Assembly (NCBI GenBank): GCA_002403905.1
Contig: DHIR01000176.1
Coordinates: 1-18,125, forward strand
Reading direction: 5' to 3'
DNA length: 18,125 nucleotides
DNA from: Mucilaginibacter sp. UBA4741
GTDB taxonomy: Bacteria > Bacteroidota > Bacteroidia > Sphingobacteriales > Sphingobacteriaceae
Both the position numbers and the translations under genes were made by a program. Below are positions 13,214-18,125 of the stretch, piece by piece (the stretch's first letter is position 1; the number at the start of each line of letters is the position of its first letter). Below the pieces are notes generated by a model. That model was not told the origin of the DNA and searched no databases. It saw only the letters and a list, made by a program, of their open reading frames with translations.

Positions 13214-14326
13214 ATGAAATTTCTCTCCCCTATAATATTTATCAGCATATTTTATTGCTCAGTGGTTTGCGCTCAATCGCGTTCGGCACGCAGTGTCCAT
13301 TTTGATTTTATTGCAAAGGATAGTATTAAATTGGCGTTTAATGATGATTACGAACTGATTGAAGATAGCTGCAGCCAGTTTACACGTTATGCCCATATTA
13401 ACATGCGTATTGGCCGCAAGTATGTAGGCAAGGTAAAAGATGTTAGCCGGTTAGATCCTAATGTTACCGTACTGGAAGGTACTTACAGCCCCACCGGCGA
13501 AAAGGAAGGTTTGTTTACTACCCACTATATAAACGGACAACTGCGTGCCAAAGGAAATTTTTTAAAGGATGAAATGGATGGTAAATGGGAAACGTATTAC
13601 GATGACGGCAAACCAAAACTATTTTTCGAGGTTAGCGGTAAAGACATCACCATTACAGATAGCTGGAACGAAAAAGGCAAAAAACTGGTTGATAACGGAA
13701 AAGGAACCTACAAGGTTACTACAGGTGCCGTGTATTGGAGAGGCAAGTTAGTTAACGGCAGGCCCGATGGTACCTGGGGGATTTATAAAACCGATGACGC
13801 CACCGAAACCAAAATGGCTACAGAGAAGTTTAACTACGGGGTTTTTCAAAAAGGGAAATCGCCAATAGGCGATTATACGGACGCTTCAAGGATGGATTTG
13901 ATAACACCCGATATACTGCCATTTATACATGGCGAATTATTACGCGTATCGGCACTGCCTTGTAATGGCGTTAAAGCCAAGCATATTGTAGGCGCGCAAT
14001 ACAAGTATGGTATGAAAGATTATAGTGACGAGTTGGTTAAAGTGGTATCGGCCTTTATGTATTATATAGATGTAAAACATTTTACCAATAAATTTTCGAT
14101 TGAAGGCGAAGTAAACGAGTCGGGATATTTAACTAATTTGAATAGTTATGATTCCTTTAACCAAACTATTTCGGGTGGATTAATAGCCAACCTGAAAAGG
14201 GTAGTGCCATTAGAGCCTGCCACCATTGACGGCAAACCTGTTAAGCAAAAAATAAAATTCAGTTTTACCTTTAGCGAGGGGCTTTATAGTTTTAATTATA
14301 GGTTTGGAGAGGTTATGGGGAAGTAA
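13214..14326 (+). CDS. Secreted MORN_2/YwqK-like repeat protein with TonB_C-like C-terminus
   Basis: A 370-residue protein. The signal peptide covers about 1-20 (MKFLSPIIFISIFYCSVVCA before Q21). Residues 88-190 carry degenerate MORN_2/YwqK-type repeats: G-x-YSPTGEKEGLFTTHY, NGQLRAKGNFLKDEMDGKWETYY, DGKPKLFFEV, and KLVNGRPDGTWGIY. Residues about 292-353 resemble a TonB C-terminal domain: FSIEGEVNESGYLTNL (294-309), then ANLKRV, then DGKPVKQKIKFSFTF (339-353). There is no N-terminal anchor or proline-rich spacer of a true TonB, so it is not a conventional energy transducer. The likely location is periplasm or outer face; the function is unknown. Databases often label YwqK-type repeats as antitoxin, which the sequence here does not support. 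It converges on uvrA with 48 bp between the stop codons. Confidence 0.75.
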   Translation: MKFLSPIIFISIFYCSVVCAQSRSARSVHFDFIAKDSIKLAFNDDYELIEDSCSQFTRYAHINMRIGRKYVGKVKDVSRLDPNVTVLEGTYSPTGEKEGLFTTHYINGQLRAKGNFLKDEMDGKWETYYDDGKPKLFFEVSGKDITITDSWNEKGKKLVDNGKGTYKVTTGAVYWRGKLVNGRPDGTWGIYKTDDATETKMATEKFNYGVFQKGKSPIGDYTDASRMDLITPDILPFIHGELLRVSALPCNGVKAKHIVGAQYKYGMKDYSDELVKVVSAFMYYIDVKHFTNKFSIEGEVNESGYLTNLNSYDSFNQTISGGLIANLKRVVPLEPATIDGKPVKQKIKFSFTFSEGLYSFNYRFGEVMGK

Positions 14327-14332
14327 GGGAGC

Positions 14333-14361
14333 AAAAAAAAAAGAGTGCTTTTCTTGCGCTC
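14333..14361 (-). terminator. Rho-independent terminator of uvrA (minus strand)
   Basis: On the minus strand GAGCGC (14361-14356) pairs with GCACTC (14348-14343) around a 7-base loop and is followed by ten T (14342-14333). It lies 14 bases after the uvrA stop codon. The hairpin may also slow the convergent transcript, but there is no long T-tract in that direction. Confidence 0.7.
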
Positions 14362-14374
14362 GTTTGCAACGTCT

Positions 14375-17236
14375 TTAGTTAACAAACCGCTCCTTCAAAA
14401 ACGCCCCTGTATAACTACCCTTAACTTTAATCAGGTCCTCGGGCAAGCCTTCAAAAACTACTTTACCGCCACGGTCGCCGCCTTCGGGGCCTATGTCTAT
14501 TATCCAGTCGGCGCATTTAATAACGTCCATATTATGTTCAATAACAATAATGGTATTGCCATGCTCTAACAGCGCGTCGAATGATTTTAGCAACTTTTTA
14601 ATATCGGCAAAATGCAAGCCTGTAGTCGGCTCATCAAATATGAATAAGGTTTTATGCGGATTATTCCCTTTAACCAGGAAAGATGCCAGCTTGATCCGCT
14701 GTGCCTCGCCGCCGGATAAGGTGTTAGACGATTGCCCTAGTTGTACATAACCCAATCCCACCTCAAACAATGGTTTTATTTTGGCTACGATCTTTGGCTC
14801 ACCGGCGAAGAACTCAAGGCCTTCTTCAATGGTCATGCCTAGTACCTCGCTTACATTTTTATCGTTGTAGGTAACGTCTAGTATATGTTGTTTAAAGCGT
14901 TTGCCTCCGCAGGTTTCGCAGGTTAAAAATATATCAGCCATAAACTGCATTTCAATCTTCACTTCGCCTTCGCCCTGGCAAACATCGCAACGGCCACCCT
15001 CTACGTTAAAAGAGAAAGCCGATGGTTTTAAACCTGCAGCCTTTGCAACCGGGCGTGCCGCATACAAGTTACGGATCTCGTCCCAGGCCTTAACGTAAGT
15101 AACCGGGTTGGAACGTGACGACCGGCCTATCGGGTTCTGGTCGACCAATTCAACCTGTTCAATTTTAGCATAATCACCCTCGATAGCATCATAGCTGCCG
15201 GTTTGCTCGCCATTATAATTGCCTAAAGTTTTTTGCAGGGCAGGGGCCAGTATGCGTTTAACCAAGCTTGTTTTACCCGAGCCTGATACACCTGTAACCG
15301 CGGTAAATACCCCTAACGGGAACTTAGCTGTAACATGCTGCAGGTTGTTTTCCCTGGCGCCTTTTATCTCAATAAAATCGTTCCATTTACGGCGACTGGT
15401 GGGTATAGCTATTTCTTCCTTGCCGCTTAGGTATCTGCCGGTAAGGCTATTGTCGTCTTTTACAATTTCATTGTAAGTGCCGCTGAATATCAGTTCGCCG
15501 CCATGAGTACCGGCAGCGGGGCCAATGTCAATAATATGATCGGCGGCTTTCATGATCTCTTCTTCGTGCTCAACCACTAAAACGGTATTGCCTACGTCTC
15601 TAAGAGATTTTAATACGGTAATTAAGCGTTGCGTATCGCGTGGATGCAAACCAATACTCGGCTCGTCCAGTACGTATATTGATCCCACCAAACTACTGCC
15701 TAATGAGGTAGCCAGGTTTATCCGTTGCGACTCACCGCCTGATAACGTATTTGATAACCTGTTCAACGTTAAATAGCTTAATCCCACATCATTTAAAAAG
15801 ATTAAGCGATTGGTGATCTCAGTTAGTAAACGCTTCCCAACGATAACATCGGTTTCGTTTAAGGTTAGTCCCCTAAAAAATTCCAGCGCCTTATCTAAAG
15901 CCATTAAAACAACATCGGTAATGGAGTGGTTGTTTATCTTTACGTAGGTAGCATCATGGCGCAGGCGGCTGCCTTTGCACTCGGGGCAGGTGGTTTTACC
16001 GCGGTAGCGGGATAGCATTACCCTATATTGGATCTTATAGGTTTGCGCCTCCATCTCCTTAAAAAACTGGTCCAGTCCGCGGAAGAATTTATTACCCGTC
16101 CACAACAACTTTTGCTCTTTTGCGGTAAGCTGGTTGTATTGGCGATGGATAGGGAAATCAAACTTTAACGAGTGTTTTACCAGCTCATCGTTCCACTCTC
16201 GCATTTTCTCGCCGCGCCAGGGGGCAATTGCACCCTCATATATGGTTTTGCTTTTATCGGGGATCACCAAATCCTCGTCAATACCAATTACTTTGCCATA
16301 GCCCTCGCAGCGTTTACAAGCGCCGTAGGGGTTATTAAAGCTAAAGAAATTTGGGGTCGGTTCTTCAAATTTTATACCGTCCAGCTCAAATCTATCGCAA
16401 AAGAAACGTTCTTTCTCTGCTTCTGCATCAGGCTCCTGGTAGCGTACATAACAATCTCCTTTACCTTCAAAAAACGCGGTTTGCACCGAGTCAGCCAGGC
16501 GGCTCATGGTTTCTTCCGAGTCATTCTTGGTGATACGGTCTATCACAATATGTACGGCGTGGTCTTTATAACGGTCGCGGTCTACAACAGTGCTTTCTTC
16601 GGTATTATCCCAAACGGTGTTATCTAATCCTTCTTCTTCTAATAAAGACTCAATACGTGATATTTTGCCGTGATAATCAACCCTTACAAAACCCTTTTGC
16701 ATTAGTACCGCCAGCTCTTCTTTTAAACTGCGGTTATTATGCGGGTATAGCGGGCAAAGCACGGTAGCCATTGTCTCATCCGGCAGGGCCATGATAAAGT
16801 TGATAACATCGGTAACAGAATCCTTTTTTACTATCCCACCCGATACCGGCGATATAGTTTTACCGATCCTTGAAAACAGCAGTTTTAAATAATCATAGAT
16901 CTCGGTCGATGTACCAACGGTCGACCGTGGATTTGACGTTATAACCTTTTGCTCTATAGCAATAGCGGGGGCAATACCTTTTATATAATCAACATCAGGC
17001 TTGTTCATACGGCCCAAAAACTGGCGGGCGTATGATGACAGGCTCTCTACATATCGGCGCTGGCCCTCGGCATATAAGGTATCAAAAGCCAATGATGACT
17101 TGCCCGACCCCGACATGCCGGTTACTACAACCAGCTTGTTTTTAGGTATGGCCACATCAAGGTTTTTAAGGTTATGCACCCTGCTGCCTTTTATTATGAT
17201 ATGTTTTTGAGGGTCCTTATCTGCTTCTTTGATCAT
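14375..17236 (-). CDS. uvrA: UvrABC excinuclease subunit A
   Basis: A 953-residue DNA damage-recognition ATPase of nucleotide excision repair; it acts as a dimer that loads UvrB. Two ABC modules are visible: Walker A1 GMSGSGKSS (40-48) with signature LSGGESQR (498-505) and Walker B YVLDEP (521-526); Walker A2 GVSGSGKTS (649-657) with LSGGEAQR (840-847) and FIFDEP (865-870). The C-terminal zinc module is complete: C750-x-x-C753 and C773-x-x-C776. The N-terminal zinc module keeps C307-x-x-C310 in [17 protein letters not shown], but its first knuckle reads C280-D-R-F, lacking the second Cys. Another CxxC (417/420) lies in the insertion. Length and motif order match full-length UvrA. The start [10 protein letters not shown] is the only ATG upstream of the conserved [17 protein letters not shown] segment. 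Monocistronic, with its own terminator. Confidence 0.97.
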   Translation of the reverse strand: MIKEADKDPQKHIIIKGSRVHNLKNLDVAIPKNKLVVVTGMSGSGKSSLAFDTLYAEGQRRYVESLSSYARQFLGRMNKPDVDYIKGIAPAIAIEQKVITSNPRSTVGTSTEIYDYLKLLFSRIGKTISPVSGGIVKKDSVTDVINFIMALPDETMATVLCPLYPHNNRSLKEELAVLMQKGFVRVDYHGKISRIESLLEEEGLDNTVWDNTEESTVVDRDRYKDHAVHIVIDRITKNDSEETMSRLADSVQTAFFEGKGDCYVRYQEPDAEAEKERFFCDRFELDGIKFEEPTPNFFSFNNPYGACKRCEGYGKVIGIDEDLVIPDKSKTIYEGAIAPWRGEKMREWNDELVKHSLKFDFPIHRQYNQLTAKEQKLLWTGNKFFRGLDQFFKEMEAQTYKIQYRVMLSRYRGKTTCPECKGSRLRHDATYVKINNHSITDVVLMALDKALEFFRGLTLNETDVIVGKRLLTEITNRLIFLNDVGLSYLTLNRLSNTLSGGESQRINLATSLGSSLVGSIYVLDEPSIGLHPRDTQRLITVLKSLRDVGNTVLVVEHEEEIMKAADHIIDIGPAAGTHGGELIFSGTYNEIVKDDNSLTGRYLSGKEEIAIPTSRRKWNDFIEIKGARENNLQHVTAKFPLGVFTAVTGVSGSGKTSLVKRILAPALQKTLGNYNGEQTGSYDAIEGDYAKIEQVELVDQNPIGRSSRSNPVTYVKAWDEIRNLYAARPVAKAAGLKPSAFSFNVEGGRCDVCQGEGEVKIEMQFMADIFLTCETCGGKRFKQHILDVTYNDKNVSEVLGMTIEEGLEFFAGEPKIVAKIKPLFEVGLGYVQLGQSSNTLSGGEAQRIKLASFLVKGNNPHKTLFIFDEPTTGLHFADIKKLLKSFDALLEHGNTIIVIEHNMDVIKCADWIIDIGPEGGDRGGKVVFEGLPEDLIKVKGSYTGAFLKERFVN

Positions 17237-17534
17237 TTGTTAATTATAATATATTGATGGCCTGCTGATTAAACCTTTGTTAAAAAGCTCAGTCCAACCG
17301 CGTATAGCCAATAGTCAACCTTTTTTTTGAAAGTGCAAAAATCCTAAAATATTTAGCAGTATCCAAATAACATTGTAAAGCAATAAATATTATGACACAA
17401 AAAAATTATTTGTTTTTTTCGAGAGAATTTGTTTTATTTGAGGGAACAATATTATTCACCCCTAAAGAGATCTATATCGATTAGAAGCTATACTTAACAA
17501 ATTATTTACACTTTAGTTAAAGTAAACGCTTTAT
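17237..17534. other. AT-rich divergent intergenic region between uvrA and the sigma factor
   Basis: No gene is visible. The region must hold the promoters of uvrA (leftward) and the sigma factor (rightward). It has long A and T runs (17320-17328, 17400-17420), and TTTATTTG (17432-17439) is one base off the -7 consensus TAnnTTTG. I see no strong palindrome. Confidence 0.5.
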
Positions 17535-18125
17535 ATGGATTTTCAATTGCAAAGTGATCAGGATCTAATCCATCTGTACATTAACGGCGACGAGAAAGGA
17601 TTAGTGGAGCTCCTGCGCCGTTATCAAACAAAAATTTACACTTCTATTTACTTATTGGTTAAGGACGATTTCCTGGCCGAAGATGTTTTCCAGGATACGT
17701 TTATTAAAGTTATTAATACACTTAGGGCCGGTAAGTATAATGAGGAAGGTAAGTTTTTACCCTGGGTAACCCGTATTGCCCATAATTTAGTTATAGACCA
17801 TTTCCGCCGCGAAAAGCGTGCGCCTATGGTAAGCAATGGCGATGATTTTGATATTTTTGAGGTGCTGGGTAATTACGATGAAAGTACCGAGGACCGCATG
17901 GTACGCGAACAAACCCATAAGGACCTTAAAACATTGATACAACTTTTACCGTCCGAACAAAAGGAAGTATTGATTATGCGCCACTTTGGCGACATGAGCT
18001 TTAAAGAAATTGCCGACATAACCGATGTTAGCATTAACACCGCCCTTGGCCGCATGCGTTACGCGCTAAACAACCTGCGCAAAATGATGCAAACCAAAGA
18101 GCTAAGAGCCTGTTTAAATTTTATT
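17535..18125 (+). CDS. ECF-family sigma-70 RNA polymerase sigma factor (partial, cut by right edge)
   Basis: An open frame from ATG at 17535 runs 197 codons to the window end without a stop. Region 2 is clear: DFLAEDVFQDTFIKVINTL (45-63) and then FLPWVTRIAHNLVIDHFRRE (74-93), covering core-binding and -10 recognition helices. Region 4 follows: LLPSEQKEVLIMRHFGDMSF (137-156), then KEIADITDVSINTALGRMRY (157-176), a helix-turn-helix for -35 recognition. There is no region 1 or 3, and the size is that of an ECF factor, so only a few residues are probably missing. Any anti-sigma partner would lie beyond the edge. The start is the first ATG in frame and gives the usual short N-terminus before region 2. 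Confidence 0.92.
   Translation, partial: MDFQLQSDQDLIHLYINGDEKGLVELLRRYQTKIYTSIYLLVKDDFLAEDVFQDTFIKVINTLRAGKYNEEGKFLPWVTRIAHNLVIDHFRREKRAPMVSNGDDFDIFEVLGNYDESTEDRMVREQTHKDLKTLIQLLPSEQKEVLIMRHFGDMSFKEIADITDVSINTALGRMRYALNNLRKMMQTKELRACLNFI

Noticed and set aside
13214..14326. Antitoxin of a toxin-antitoxin system (usual YwqK label)
   Set aside because: The protein has a signal peptide and a TonB_C-like domain and no adjacent toxin gene, so the label is not supported.
16172..16627. 151-codon open frame antisense to uvrA
   Set aside because: Fully overlaps conserved uvrA coding sequence and shows no recognisable domain; a shadow frame.

Overview
The window looks like chromosomal DNA of a Bacteroidota bacterium, most likely a member of the Sphingobacteriaceae such as Mucilaginibacter or Pedobacter. 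The evidence is a secreted GH127-type (DUF1680) glycoside hydrolase, a mitochondrial-type aconitase, a YwqK/MORN-like secreted protein with a TonB_C-like tail, start codons without Shine-Dalgarno sequences, and intergenic regions full of short dispersed palindromic repeats. The genus is inference.

Layout. Positions 1-1759 (minus strand) hold an AT-rich two-gene unit: an HNH endonuclease with a possible PUA-like N-terminal domain, followed by a phosphoribosyltransferase-like protein that runs off the left edge. Positions 1760-2150 are repeats. Positions 2181-4223 encode a secreted GH127-type enzyme and 4385-5395 a secreted YncE-like beta-propeller; each is followed by a strong rho-independent terminator, and the two terminators share 15 identical bases. 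Positions 5396-5947 are a repeat and hairpin cluster. Positions 5948-8449 encode one 833-residue HNH / STAND NTPase / HEAT-repeat protein, again AT-rich. Positions 8763-11027 encode aconitase, bracketed by inverted copies of a dispersed repeat. Positions 11388-13031 (minus) encode an orphan peptide-binding lipoprotein, divergent from a MORN/TonB_C-like secreted protein at 13214-14326. That gene converges on uvrA (14375-17236, minus). The right edge (17535-18125) is an ECF sigma factor cut by the window end.

How the genes relate. Aconitase (TCA cycle), UvrA (nucleotide excision repair) and the sigma factor are housekeeping or regulatory genes in what appear to be separate transcription units. 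The two AT-rich stretches carry the most interesting content: both have nuclease-based architectures seen in anti-phage or conflict systems, both adjoin host repeats, and only two secreted-protein genes lie between them. The best candidates for an uncharacterised system are the HNH-STAND-HEAT protein and the HNH plus PRTase pair. Their defence role is inferred from domain architecture and has not been shown.
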